The notes beneath the pieces are model-generated. The model saw only the letters and a program-made list of their open reading frames with translations, was not told the origin of the DNA and made no database searches. The position numbers were made by a program, and so were the translations under genes. Below, in pieces: positions 45,067 through 54,445 of a stretch of 64,000 nt of DNA. Positions within the stretch are counted from its first letter, which is position 1. Each line of letters begins with the position of its first letter. The stretch spans positions 62,001-126,000 of the forward strand of contig NZ_PNCJ01000016.1 of NCBI RefSeq assembly GCF_005887115.1. Reading direction: 5' to 3'. This DNA is from Pseudoalteromonas rubra (GTDB taxonomy: Bacteria; Pseudomonadota; Gammaproteobacteria; Enterobacterales; Alteromonadaceae).

Positions 45067-46222
45067 TAATTTTTGGCAACTCTTTTTGGTTTCAGCGCCC
45101 TGGCTGATGCTGGGCCTGTTACTTGCGGGGTTGCTTAACGTATTTATACCCAAAGATTTTTTACAAAAGCACCTGGGTAAAGAGGGGCTCTGGACGACCA
45201 TTAAAGCGGCGCTGATAGGTGCGCCTATGCCGTTGTGTTCTTGTGGTGTAATCCCGGCCGCCATCGGGTTGCGTCGTGCCGGTGGGTCCAAAAGTGCCAC
45301 TACGGCCTTTTTGGTATCCACACCTGAAACGGGGGTCGACTCTATCTCGGTTTCTTACGCACTGCTTGGACCCTTTATGGCCGTGATCCGGCCCATTGCC
45401 GCGGTTGCCAGTGCGATCACCGCCGGTGTGCTGGTTGGTAAAGACGAAAGCAACACACAGCCCATCAGGTCAGATGCGTCAGACAGTGGGTGCTGTGGCA
45501 GTAAAGTTAAAAAAGTAGCAGCGGAAAAAAGCAGTTGTTGTGCCACTGAGCCTAAACCGGCGCCGCAAAGCAGCTGTTGCGATAGTCAACCTGTGCAAAA
45601 GCCCACTGAAAAGGTCTCGTCTTGTTGTGCATCCAAACAGGCAAAGCCCGGGCTGTGGCAAAAGTTAATGTCTGCCGTACAATTTAGCTGTAACAAATTA
45701 TTAGCCGATACTATGCAATGGCTACTGATTGGTCTATTCTTTGCGGCCTTAGTACAAACCTATGTTCCCGAAGCCTTTTTGGCTCAGTGGGGTAATGGCA
45801 TTCTGGCCATGATAGTGGTTATTCTGGTCAGCATTCCAATGTACATTTGTGCCACAGCCTCAACGCCCATTGCGGCCGGCTTATTGTTGGCGGGTGTCTC
45901 TCCTGGTGCCGTGCTGGTCTTTATGCTGGCAGGTCCTGCCACCAACGTTGCCACCATAGGCGTGGTCGCTAAAGAGCTGGGCCGTCGCGCCGTATTTGCT
46001 TATCTGGGCGCGGTCATTGGTGTGGCAATTGTATTCGGGTTTTTAACCGACTGGCTGGTGGCTCAGTTTGGCTTTACGGTGGCGCCTATGATGGGGCACG
46101 ACCATGAAGTGTTGCCTTACTGGCTGACGCTGGGGTCAGGCGTGGTACTGGCCCTGCTGATGGTAAGGTTGATGTTGTTGGGTATTAAACAACGCTTTGC
46201 ACCAACTCAGGCTTCGGCTTAA
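45053..46222 (+). CDS. SO_0444-family Cu/Zn efflux permease
   Basis: A 389-residue membrane protein with two blocks of helices and the motif PMPLCSCGVIPAA, typical of the SO_0444-type (DUF318) permeases. A cytoplasmic-type loop between the halves carries four CC pairs at residues about 147-192 (SGCCGS, SSCCAT, SSCCDS, SSCCAS). The family is linked to copper and zinc export. GGAGG precedes ATG 45053, which overlaps the MerR gene. The CC pairs probably bind the metal and may hand it to the transporter. Confidence 0.85.
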   Translation: MALLDNFWQLFLVSAPWLMLGLLLAGLLNVFIPKDFLQKHLGKEGLWTTIKAALIGAPMPLCSCGVIPAAIGLRRAGGSKSATTAFLVSTPETGVDSISVSYALLGPFMAVIRPIAAVASAITAGVLVGKDESNTQPIRSDASDSGCCGSKVKKVAAEKSSCCATEPKPAPQSSCCDSQPVQKPTEKVSSCCASKQAKPGLWQKLMSAVQFSCNKLLADTMQWLLIGLFFAALVQTYVPEAFLAQWGNGILAMIVVILVSIPMYICATASTPIAAGLLLAGVSPGAVLVFMLAGPATNVATIGVVAKELGRRAVFAYLGAVIGVAIVFGFLTDWLVAQFGFTVAPMMGHDHEVLPYWLTLGSGVVLALLMVRLMLLGIKQRFAPTQASA

Positions 46223-46355
46223 CCTCAGGTGCCCGCACGATGAAACAAGTAGTGCAGGCACTTCTGGTCAGACTTGATATTCTTAGCTTCCCATTTGGTG
46301 GCACGATAGAATAAGACGTTTTGATGACAACCACCAATAATAAAAGAGTAGTTTA

Positions 46356-47453
46356 GTGGATAAATACGCAGATATCAGACCTTACAATGACGATGAAGTC
46401 CCCGCAGCTTTGCAGCGTTTACTGGATGATGATCAGTTTATTGATGTGATTGCGGAGCATAACCTGCCGAAATGGCTGGCAGGATGGGACCTGATATCCC
46501 GGCCACTGGTGCGCAGCCGGTTGAAGAAAAAGTGGCAGTCAGTCACCAACGTTGAAGCGGTTCAGAATGAAGTAGCCGGTTATCTGTCTATGTTGATTGA
46601 ACGTACCACCAGCAAAGTCACCTATTCTGGCCTGGACAAGCTCGACAAGCAGGGTGCCTATCTGTTTATCTCCAACCACAGAGACATAGTGCTGGACCCG
46701 GCACTGGTCAATTGGGGTTTGCACCAGCAAAAAATGCAAACTGTGCGCATCGCCATAGGCGATAACCTGCTTCAGGTGCCTTATATCACAGAGCTGATGC
46801 GTCTGAACAAGAGCTTTATAGTTAAGCGCTCAGCCAAGGCGCCAAAAGAAATGCTCCGAGCCTTATCTCAGCTGTCAGCGTATATTTATGATTCGCTGGA
46901 TGAGGGCAATTCAATCTGGATTGCACAAAAAGAAGGCCGTGCCAAAGATGGCGTCGACTTTACCGATCCGGCATTGCTGAAAATGTTGCAGTTGAATGGG
47001 CGTAAGCTAAAACTGCCATTTGCGGAATATGTGCGCCAGCTCAAGATTGTCCCTGTGTCGATTTCTTATCAGTATGAGCCCTGCGCCGTGTCAAAAGCCC
47101 GCGAGCTTTACCATAAACAGCAGTTCGGTGAATATGTGAAAGCCGAAGGTGAAGACATCAGCAGCATCATCGAAGGGTTCAGCAGCGATAAGGGCCATGT
47201 ACATGTGGCGTTTGGCTCCCCCATAGACGAAGAGTTTGAAACGCCAGAGCAGCTGGCCGAAATCATCGATCAGCAGATCGTCAGCAACTATTATCTGCAT
47301 TCGAGCAATTACCTGGCCGCCGGCGATGAAAGTCAGAGCAGTGAGCTGGAGAAAAACCGTTTTATGGAAGCGCTGGAGCAAGTACCTGAAGAGTTACGCC
47401 AGCTGGTGCTATCCATCTACGCGCAGCCCGCCAAACGCAAGTTGTCTCAGTAA
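46356..47453 (+). CDS. 1-acyl-glycerol-3-phosphate acyltransferase-like protein
   Basis: A 365-residue protein with a PlsC-type acyltransferase domain (about 75-270). The catalytic motif is NHRDIVLD (about 106-113) and a substrate motif is EGRAKDG. It has no strong transmembrane segment and is longer than PlsC (about 245). The N-terminal 70 and the C-terminal 90 residues are additional. It probably acylates a phospholipid precursor; the substrate is not certain. The start is GTG 46356 with a weak AGAG site. Confidence 0.82.
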   Translation: MDKYADIRPYNDDEVPAALQRLLDDDQFIDVIAEHNLPKWLAGWDLISRPLVRSRLKKKWQSVTNVEAVQNEVAGYLSMLIERTTSKVTYSGLDKLDKQGAYLFISNHRDIVLDPALVNWGLHQQKMQTVRIAIGDNLLQVPYITELMRLNKSFIVKRSAKAPKEMLRALSQLSAYIYDSLDEGNSIWIAQKEGRAKDGVDFTDPALLKMLQLNGRKLKLPFAEYVRQLKIVPVSISYQYEPCAVSKARELYHKQQFGEYVKAEGEDISSIIEGFSSDKGHVHVAFGSPIDEEFETPEQLAEIIDQQIVSNYYLHSSNYLAAGDESQSSELEKNRFMEALEQVPEELRQLVLSIYAQPAKRKLSQ

Positions 47454-47455
47454 TG

Positions 47456-47617
47456 ATACCAATTTCACCTAATACCTGTTCAATTTGACGGAGCAAATAT
47501 GACGCTAACGGCGTTAAAAATTTCTTATTTAGAATAACTAAATAGCAAAATTTTTGCCTTGTTATCGAACATATTTTCTCGCATCGAAATAGAACACTTA
47601 ATTAAGCAAATTGGTAT
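47456..47617. repeat. MITE-like 162-bp element, copy A
   Basis: It begins ATACCAATTT and ends AAATTGGTAT, a 10-base perfect terminal inverted repeat. Its length and sequence match copy B at 56120-56281 with about eight differences. It lies between the acyltransferase stop and that gene's terminator. It contains no gene. Confidence 0.85.
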
Positions 47618-47621
47618 AATC

Positions 47622-47648
47622 TAAAGCGCCTTTCGGGGCGTTTTTTTA
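47622..47648 (+). terminator. Terminator of the acyltransferase gene
   Basis: AAAGCGCC-TTTC-GGGGCG followed by TTTTTTT. It is separated from the gene by the MITE-like element. Confidence 0.75.
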
Positions 47649-47714
47649 TGCCTGGCTGTTTTAAAATTTGATTGATGGTGCAAGGAGTGGGGGTGCTTTT
47701 GCAGCAAAAGGAAA

Positions 47715-47897
47715 AGGTGTCCCCGGCAACGCGGATGCAGATGTCAGTCCTTGAACCCTAAGGTTCAAGGCGGAAAGCAACAGCCTACCGTAGGCTTCTC
47801 GGTACCTGCCGAGCCTGCGCAATAGTAAGCAAACTGCGTTCCTAAGAAAAAGTTATCGGCTCAGGGACATCATCCACTGTCCAACGTGCTAGGGAAC
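47715..47897 (-). ncRNA. ssrS: 6S RNA (ssrS)
   Basis: On the minus strand the sequence has 6S landmarks in order: TCCCTGAGCCGATA, then GCTCGGCAGGTACCGAGAAGCC, then CCTTGAACCTTAGGGTTCAAGG, then a closing arm ending CGCGTTGCCGGGGAC. The two ends pair through GTTCCC and GGGGAC segments. A TATACT -10 element at 47909-47904 predicts the 5' end near 47897. 6S RNA binds sigma-70 RNA polymerase as a mimic of open promoter DNA in stationary phase. The 3' end is approximate. zapA, the usual upstream neighbour, is not present between it and ygfB. Confidence 0.85.
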
Positions 47898-48118
47898 GAT
47901 TTCAGTATATAAGACCAAACCGCATCTAGAAACCTTTATCGGCAAATATCCGTAAAAAGTCGTCCGACTGGCGGTGATTTATGCACTTTTTGTATGGCTT
48001 CTGAACAACCCCAAAAAGTGTGTAGATTATTTATACTCAAACCGACAAGTCATTGCTGTTGCTATACTTCGGGTGGTAGCATTAACTAAGCAGAACAAAG
48101 CAAACGAGAACATTATCC

Positions 48119-48676
48119 ATGAGTGAATTAAGAGATTATCAGCAAGCGCAGCTACTGCTGGAACAACACGATATCTACATTGCCCCGGCGGAGGTGCACG
48201 GTACCATCAGCGGTTTACTGGCATGTGGTCTGAATATCGAAGAGCAGGAGTACCTGGGGCTGCTGAGCGATGTCTTTAACGATGGTCAGAAGTTTGCGGC
48301 GCCACTGAAAGAATTTTTTGCCGAGCTATATAAACTGGTCGTTGCGCATTTTAATGATCCAGAGCATCTGTTTGAACTGTATTTACCCATGGAAGAAAGC
48401 CTGAGCGATCAGGCCAATGCCTTGGTGGCCTGGGTGTCTGGGTTTTTACTGGGCTTTGGCCTGAAGCAAAAAGACTATGGTAAGTTTTCGGCCGACGTAA
48501 AGGAAGTGATTGGTGACTTTAGCGAAATCACTAAACTAGATACCCATTTCGACGAAAGTGAAGAAGACAAACAGGCACTGCATGAGGTGATTGAATACAT
48601 CCGTGTGTCGGCCCTGTTATGTTTTGCTGAGCTAGGCAAAGACGCCGCTTCACCGACCTCTAAAACAGTGCATTAA
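48119..48676 (+). CDS. ygfB: YgfB/YecA-family protein (UPF0149)
   Basis: A 185-residue helical protein of the UPF0149 family. It has the pattern VHGTISGLLACGLNI (about 25-39), DVFNDGQ, and NALVAWVSGFLLGFGL (about 101-116). It is the first gene of the conserved run ygfB-pepP-ubiH-ubiI. In Pseudomonas the homologue represses ampD-linked genes; the role in this group is not known. Confidence 0.88.
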   Translation: MSELRDYQQAQLLLEQHDIYIAPAEVHGTISGLLACGLNIEEQEYLGLLSDVFNDGQKFAAPLKEFFAELYKLVVAHFNDPEHLFELYLPMEESLSDQANALVAWVSGFLLGFGLKQKDYGKFSADVKEVIGDFSEITKLDTHFDESEEDKQALHEVIEYIRVSALLCFAELGKDAASPTSKTVH

Positions 48677-48678
48677 TT

Positions 48679-49998
48679 ATGATGATAGCCAACCAGGAAT
48701 TTGTAGCGCGCCGCACCGAGCTGCTGGCGCAAATGGATAACAATGCGGTGGCGGTGATTCCTGCTGCCGTTGAATTGACCCGCAGCCGTGATACTGAGTA
48801 TCCGTTTCGCCAGGACAGTGACTTTTTCTACCTGACCGGGTTTAAAGAGCCCGATGCGGTACTGGTGCTTTGTAAACACAAAGACGGCACCACACAGCAA
48901 ACGCTGTTTTGTCGTAATAAAGACAAGCTGGCCGAGATCTGGCACGGCCGCCGTATGGGCCATGACAAAGCCAAAACCGCCTTAGAGCTGGACCAAACCT
49001 TTCCTCTGAGTGAACTGGATGAGGAATTGCTAAACCTGGTCAATGGCCGTAAGGCACTTTACTACGGTCAGGGCACATACACCGCGTTTGACGATAAAGT
49101 TTGGGCCCTACTGGGCACTTTGCGTGGCGCGCCGAAAAAAGGCTACCGGGCACCAGAAATCATCAAAGATGTGCGCCCGTTACTACACGAGATGCGTCTG
49201 TTCAAGTCAGACGCTGAAATTGCGGTGATGCGCAAAGCAGGTGAGATCAGTGCGGATGCCCACAAACGTGCCATGCAGTTTGCCAAGCCGGGTGCCACCG
49301 AATTCCAGCTGGAAGCCGAAATTCACCACCATTACGCCATGAATGGCGCCCGTCATCCGGCCTATGGCACCATAGTGGGCTCGGGTAATAACGCCAATAT
49401 TTTGCACTATACCGACAATTGTGACGTATTAACCGATGGCGATTTGATCCTGATCGACTCAGGCTGTGAATTGGAAGGGTATGCTGCCGACATTACGCGT
49501 ACTTTCCCGGTAAATGGTCGCTTTAGCGCGCCGCAAAAAGCCGTGTATGAGCTGGTACTGGCCTCTCAACAAGCCGCCTTTGAACAGGTTAAACCAGGCG
49601 GCACTTTGGTCAAAGCCAATGAAGCCGCAATGCGGGTGATGACTGAAGGGCTGATTGAGCTGGGTATTCTGGCCGGCGAAGTCGACGAGTTACTCGACAA
49701 GCAAGCCTGTAAAGCCTTTTATATGCATGGCCTGGGCCACTGGCTGGGGCTGGATGTGCACGATGTGGGCGAATACAAACTGGATGAAGCCGACAGACCC
49801 TTTGAGCCGGGCATGGTGCTGACCATAGAGCCGGGCTTGTACTTTGACGAAGATGCCGAAGTACCTGAACAATTTAAGGGCATTGGCGTGCGCATTGAAG
49901 ATGACTTGCTGATCACCGCGGATGGCTTTGAAAACCTCACCGCTGGGGTGCCAAAAACCATTGCTGAGATTGAAGCCTTAATGCGCTCAGGCGAATAA
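48679..49998 (+). CDS. pepP: Xaa-Pro aminopeptidase PepP
   Basis: A 439-residue enzyme (E. coli PepP is 441). The N-terminal domain (1-175) is followed by the pita-bread metallopeptidase. Metal ligands are visible: Asp in LIDSGCEL and AADITRTFP, His in HGLGHWLGLDVHD, Glu in TIEPGLYF and Glu in GVRIEDD. It removes N-terminal residues preceding proline using two Mn ions. It starts 2 bases after ygfB, so the two are coupled. Confidence 0.95.
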   Translation: MMIANQEFVARRTELLAQMDNNAVAVIPAAVELTRSRDTEYPFRQDSDFFYLTGFKEPDAVLVLCKHKDGTTQQTLFCRNKDKLAEIWHGRRMGHDKAKTALELDQTFPLSELDEELLNLVNGRKALYYGQGTYTAFDDKVWALLGTLRGAPKKGYRAPEIIKDVRPLLHEMRLFKSDAEIAVMRKAGEISADAHKRAMQFAKPGATEFQLEAEIHHHYAMNGARHPAYGTIVGSGNNANILHYTDNCDVLTDGDLILIDSGCELEGYAADITRTFPVNGRFSAPQKAVYELVLASQQAAFEQVKPGGTLVKANEAAMRVMTEGLIELGILAGEVDELLDKQACKAFYMHGLGHWLGLDVHDVGEYKLDEADRPFEPGMVLTIEPGLYFDEDAEVPEQFKGIGVRIEDDLLITADGFENLTAGVPKTIAEIEALMRSGE

Positions 49999-50017
49999 AT
50001 ACAAGCAGGAGCAACAC

Positions 50018-51190
50018 TTGCAACACTTTGATGTGTTAATCGTGGGGGGGGGCATGGCCGGTGCCACCGCTGCCGTCACGATCAAAAAACAGCTTCCCGA
50101 CAGCCGCATCGCGGTGATTGAAGCCTTTGAGCCCAAAACAGCTCATCACCCCAGTTTTGACGACCGCAGTCTGGCACTGGCTGAGCAGTCGGTCTCTTAC
50201 TTGCGTACACTCGGGTTGTTTGACCCGCACTGGGATTTTGCAGAGCCAATCACTCAGGTGCATGTTTCAGACCGCGGCCACTTTGGCAAAACCACCATCA
50301 CCTGTGATGAGTTCGCGGTTGAGGCGCTGGGTTATGTGGTTGAAGTGAATCCTTACGGCGCGTATTTGCATCAGCAACTGAGCAAGCTGGATATTGCGCT
50401 GTATTGCCCGGCCAAAATTACCCGTTTGCATCAGCAGCAAACACAGGTCGATGTAGAGCTCGACAGCGGCGAAACCCTGTCGGGTAAACTGCTAGTGGTG
50501 GCTGACGGCGCGCAATCGCCGACTCGCAGCAAGCTGAATATTGGCTTTGACAGTGTGGCTTATGAACAGGGCGCCCTGATAGCCAATGTGCAGATAAGCG
50601 ATAAGCATCAGGGGCAGGCGTTCGAGCGTTTTACCGAGCATGGTCCGATGGCCCTGCTGCCAATGAGCAACAACCGCTACTCTCTGGTGTGGTGTATGCC
50701 GCAGCAGGACCTTGATATGTTGCGAGAAAGCGATGAGGCGGAATTTCTGGCGCGTTTGCAAAGCGCGTTTGGCTATCGCGCCGGGATGTTTGAACGGGTT
50801 GGCAGGCGCACCAGTTATCCGCTGGTGTTAGGCCGCGTTGAGCAGCTGGTGCATCATCGCTGTGTGCTCATTGGCAATGCCGCGCATGCCATTCACCCTA
50901 TTGCAGGTCAGGGCTTTAACCTGGGATTGCGCGACATTCAGGCGCTGGTTGCGCAGCTGCAACAGACAGACCGCGAGCAGTGGGGCAGTCATGCGTTCAC
51001 ACAGAGCTACAAAACCGCGCGCGAGTCAGACATAAACCGTGTCATGACGCTGACCGATTCTCTGGTCAGACTGTTTTCCAATGATTCCCGTATGCTGGCA
51101 TTGGGGCGCAGTTGTGGCCTGCTGTCGATGAGCCTGTTCTCACAACTGAAAGCGCCATTGGCGCGACAACTCATGGGACGAACCCTGTAA
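50018..51190 (+). CDS. ubiH: 2-octaprenyl-6-methoxyphenol hydroxylase UbiH
   Basis: A 390-residue FAD monooxygenase for ubiquinone ring hydroxylation. FAD motifs: GGGMAGATAA (about 9-18), a middle DG motif VADGAQSPTR and C-terminal LIGNAAHAIHPIAGQGFNLGLRD. The start is TTG 50018 with AGGAG upstream; no closer ATG fits. It lies between pepP and ubiI in the usual order. UbiH hydroxylates C1 in aerobic synthesis. Confidence 0.9.
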   Translation: MQHFDVLIVGGGMAGATAAVTIKKQLPDSRIAVIEAFEPKTAHHPSFDDRSLALAEQSVSYLRTLGLFDPHWDFAEPITQVHVSDRGHFGKTTITCDEFAVEALGYVVEVNPYGAYLHQQLSKLDIALYCPAKITRLHQQQTQVDVELDSGETLSGKLLVVADGAQSPTRSKLNIGFDSVAYEQGALIANVQISDKHQGQAFERFTEHGPMALLPMSNNRYSLVWCMPQQDLDMLRESDEAEFLARLQSAFGYRAGMFERVGRRTSYPLVLGRVEQLVHHRCVLIGNAAHAIHPIAGQGFNLGLRDIQALVAQLQQTDREQWGSHAFTQSYKTARESDINRVMTLTDSLVRLFSNDSRMLALGRSCGLLSMSLFSQLKAPLARQLMGRTL

Positions 51191-51199
51191 GGAATAATC

Positions 51200-52366
51200 A
51201 TGCAGCAAGTACAAGTGTGCATAGTCGGTGGTGGGTGTGTTGGTCTGGCTTTAGCGCTGGGCCTGGCAAAGAACAATATCTCGGTGATGGTGCTGGATGC
51301 CGGTCCTGAACCTCAAGCACTGAGCGAGGCCTATGGCGCGCGGGTCAGTGCCATCAGTTTGGCCAGCCAGAGCCTGTTTGAGTCGTTAGGCGTGTGGGAT
51401 GCCATTAAGGCGCAGCGAGCCACGGCCTATCGTAAAATGTCGGTGTGCGACGCCGATAGCTTTGGCAGTATTCAGTTTAACGCACAGCAGCTGGCCTTGC
51501 CTGAACTGGGCCATATTATCGAAAACGACGCTATCCGTTTTGCCCTGTATCAGGCTTTACAACAGCACAGCCAGGCGAGTTTACTGTTTGGTAGTCGTTA
51601 CCAGTCTATCCACCAGAGCGACAGCGATGTGCTGATCACCCTGGAGCAGGGCACGCCGGTGATGGCCAAATTACTGGTTGCCGCAGACGGTGCAAACTCA
51701 GGGGTACGCAGTCAGTTTAATCTGCCGATCAGCTTCTGGGATTACGATCACCACGCCATTGTCGCCACCATCAAAACCGAGCAACCGCACGATGCCACAG
51801 CGCGTCAGGTGTTTTTGCCGGATGGTCCGCTGGCATTGCTGCCTTTGTCTGACCCCCACACCCAATCTATCGTCTGGTCCACCGCACCTGAGCATGCCAG
51901 CGAGCTGATGGCCATGGACGAGCAAAGCTTCAATAAAGCCTTAAGCGCGGCCAGCGACCTGCAATGCGGTCTGTGTACTGTGCAGGGCGAGCGAGCGGTG
52001 TTCCCGCTTACCATGCGCTACGCACAGCAGTGGCTGACCGGCAAAGTGGTGTTAATGGGCGATGCCGCACACACCATCCACCCGCTTGCCGGACTGGGCA
52101 TGAATTTGGGCCTAAAAGATGCTGCACATCTGATCAGCGCACTTAGCGAAGACAGTGAGGAGTTTGCCGCTCACCGTACACTGCGTGAGTACGAGCGCAG
52201 CCGCAAACTCGATGCACAAAAACACATTGCCATGATGCAGGGATTAAAAGAGCTGTTCAGCGGCAGTCACCCGCTGAAAAAATTAGTCCGTGGTGTGGGT
52301 CTGAATGTGGTAGACAACCTCGGCCCCATTAAAGACTTATTTGTACAGCAGGCCATCGGCGAATAG
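51200..52366 (+). CDS. ubiI: UbiI/VisC-type FAD-dependent ubiquinone hydroxylase
   Basis: A 388-residue paralogue of UbiH. FAD motifs: VGGGCVGLALALGLA (about 9-23), VAADGANSGVRSQF and LMGDAAHTIHPLAGLGMNLGLKD. UbiI (VisC) hydroxylates C5 of the ubiquinone ring. AAGGAAT precedes ATG 51200, 9 bases after ubiH. It is the last gene of the operon; repeats follow. Confidence 0.87.
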   Translation: MQQVQVCIVGGGCVGLALALGLAKNNISVMVLDAGPEPQALSEAYGARVSAISLASQSLFESLGVWDAIKAQRATAYRKMSVCDADSFGSIQFNAQQLALPELGHIIENDAIRFALYQALQQHSQASLLFGSRYQSIHQSDSDVLITLEQGTPVMAKLLVAADGANSGVRSQFNLPISFWDYDHHAIVATIKTEQPHDATARQVFLPDGPLALLPLSDPHTQSIVWSTAPEHASELMAMDEQSFNKALSAASDLQCGLCTVQGERAVFPLTMRYAQQWLTGKVVLMGDAAHTIHPLAGLGMNLGLKDAAHLISALSEDSEEFAAHRTLREYERSRKLDAQKHIAMMQGLKELFSGSHPLKKLVRGVGLNVVDNLGPIKDLFVQQAIGE

Positions 52367-52480
52367 TGGTGGCGTAAGGGCTGCTTTGTGCCAAACAAGC
52401 AGCCGGCTTACACCTGCAGGGTAAGCATCAGGCGAGCAAGTCCAGTATGTTTTATCGTGTATTTATTCACCGTTATCCAG

Positions 52481-52860
52481 CACCCACCTCCAGTAATCCG
52501 GCATACACCTCCAGTCATCCAGCATACACTCCAGTCATCCCGCACTTGATGCGGGAACTACCAACAGGCGACTGGAGTTGGCATCAAACAGTCATCCCGC
52601 ACTTGATGCGGGATTTACCAACAGGCGACCTGGTGACTAAAAATACGCTTACGCTGAATTCAAATAGTTCCCGGCTCGGGGGCCGGGATGACGGCGTGTA
52701 GGAATGTCGATTAGGAGTGATAATAGAGGGGGCAGGCGACTCAATACTGCCTGTAAGCACCAACTCTCGCACCTAAACCCTAGTCATCCCGCACTCGATG
52801 CGGGATCTACTAACAGGCGACTCAGGAGTGACACCAACAACACCCATCCCTGTCATCCCG
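52481..52860. repeat. Cluster of REP-like hairpin repeats and a 20-21 bp tandem repeat
   Basis: Full copies of GTCATCCCGCACTTGATGCG occur at 52534 and 52591 and a one-base variant at 52783, each followed by ...CCAACAGGCGAC or similar. A partial copy begins at 52852. A related hairpin in opposite orientation (TTCCCGGCTCGGGGGCCGGGA) is near 52668-52689. A tandem unit CCAGTNATCC...CATACAC repeats at about 52490-52540. No gene is present. Confidence 0.8.
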
Positions 52861-52879
52861 CAGGTCTCAAAAGCAACGT

Positions 52880-53725
52880 CTACCCCAAGCGCAGTGCAAT
52901 AAACTCGGCCAGCTTATTCACCGCGTGGGCAGATTCCTGAGTGTTTTTAACCAGGCTGATCCCAATCTGGCCCAGTTCGGGCAAAAAGGGCGTTTGTGCC
53001 TGGTAACTGAGCGTAGCCGGCACGGTGCTTTTGGCCAGTACTGTAATGCCCAGGCCTTCTTTAAGCGCGGCCGTCAGCCCCGTTAAATCGGCGTTACTAT
53101 ACACAATACGGTATTGCAGCCCGGCTTGTTGCAGAGCCTCGATGGCACGGCGACGATAAATACAGCCCTCCGGCGCGGTGACCAGAGTAACAATCTGCTG
53201 TTGTGCCAAAGACAGGTCGCCCACCCATACCAGCTGGTCCTGCATAAACACCGGATAGTTAGACGAATTCAAATCTTCGTTCAGTGCCAGCACCAAATCG
53301 AACTGATCCTGCCGAGAAACCGACAACAGATGTTTACTGAGCCGGGATTTCACTTCCAGCGCCACGTCTGGATACAAAGATACAAAGTCGCCGATGATGG
53401 CGGGCAATATGCGTGCGGCAAACTCACTGGGAATGCCCAAACGCACCCGGCCGGTGACGCTCTCTGAGGTAAATTGCTGAATGATCCCATCGTTGAATTG
53501 CAGCATTTGCTTGGCCTGAGGCAGCAAAAGCTCGCCATACTGGTTAAGCACCTGTCGCTGGCCCTGCTTTTTAAACAGTTTACAGCCCAGCTGCTCTTCA
53601 AGGCGTTTTATCTGCAAGCTCACTGCTGGCTGAGACAGGCCCAGCAGCTCGCCGGCCTTGGCAAAACCACCTACTTCAACCACAGTTACCAGGGTGCGCA
53701 GGCCATCAATCGATAAGTTTTTCAT
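52880..53725 (-). CDS. LysR-family transcriptional regulator
   Basis: A 281-residue regulator. The N-terminal helix-turn-helix is VEVGGFAKAGELLGLSQPAVSLQIKRLEEQLG (about 16-47). The effector domain starts near residue 90 (GRVRLGIPSEF). It is divergent from the GcvT-like orphan gene at 53855 with 129 bases between, so that gene is a likely target. It is not obviously GcvA. Confidence 0.88.
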   Translation of the reverse strand: MKNLSIDGLRTLVTVVEVGGFAKAGELLGLSQPAVSLQIKRLEEQLGCKLFKKQGQRQVLNQYGELLLPQAKQMLQFNDGIIQQFTSESVTGRVRLGIPSEFAARILPAIIGDFVSLYPDVALEVKSRLSKHLLSVSRQDQFDLVLALNEDLNSSNYPVFMQDQLVWVGDLSLAQQQIVTLVTAPEGCIYRRRAIEALQQAGLQYRIVYSNADLTGLTAALKEGLGITVLAKSTVPATLSYQAQTPFLPELGQIGISLVKNTQESAHAVNKLAEFIALRLG

Positions 53726-53854
53726 ATTAATAAAATCAATTTATAAAACCTAAATACATTAATATTATTTATCAAACGATAAATAAATACAATTTGTTGT
53801 TGCGCAGACGGATCCCTATACTTTTCTCCATCTTAATTTCATCAGGATAGTCGC

Positions 53855-54445
53855 ATGATGAGCACGCCAATCATCTTCGCTAAGCACCGTCAGGGTACGG
53901 TGGCGGCGGAAAATCGGATTTTTTCGCCACAGGATCTGGTTGTACTGGATTTCAGCGGATTTGAAACCACACCTTTTCTGAATCAGGAGCTGGGGCTGAA
54001 CCTCAAAAAACTGATGGCACCCGGCCTGGGTGTGCAAGGTCAGCTGGCAGGCGGCCAGTCATTTGCTGTGTATTACTTTAGCGAAACAGCCTACCGTTTC
54101 GTGCTGAGCGAAGACGCTGCTCAAGCGCTCTCAGCACTGGTAAGCAAACATGACAGCGACTACGACATTGAACTGGTACGTCGCAGCGACTTAGCCATTA
54201 CGCAACTGAGCGGTCAGGCTGCGCTTGAGACGGTACTTAGCAGCTTTTCACTGACACCGGGTCTGCAAATTTCAGACTTGCAGGCGTGCTATGGTAAACA
54301 AAGCGGCGAGGTGTTCGTCACCACGTTAGTCCAGCAGGACCAGCAGCAGTATCAGCTGATCGCACAACAAGACACACTGAGCCTGTGGCAGGCCCGACTG
54401 GCTGAGCAGGGTTTTGCTCACTCAGACGAACACGTCCCAAATTAA
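53855..54445 (+). CDS. Orphan protein resembling a shortened GcvT-fold domain
   Basis: A 196-residue product just upstream of gcvT. From about residue 25 it follows the GcvT/YgfZ N-terminal order: VLDFSGFETTPFLNQEL, a GVQGQLAGGQSFAVYYFSETAYRFVLSEDAAQALSAL run, then ELVRRSDLAITQLSGQAALETVL. It lacks the C-terminal domain and the catalytic Asp of GcvT. It may be a diverged paralogue acting with the glycine cleavage operon or controlled by the divergent LysR gene. The resemblance is by pattern only. Confidence 0.6.
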   Translation: MMSTPIIFAKHRQGTVAAENRIFSPQDLVVLDFSGFETTPFLNQELGLNLKKLMAPGLGVQGQLAGGQSFAVYYFSETAYRFVLSEDAAQALSALVSKHDSDYDIELVRRSDLAITQLSGQAALETVLSSFSLTPGLQISDLQACYGKQSGEVFVTTLVQQDQQQYQLIAQQDTLSLWQARLAEQGFAHSDEHVPN

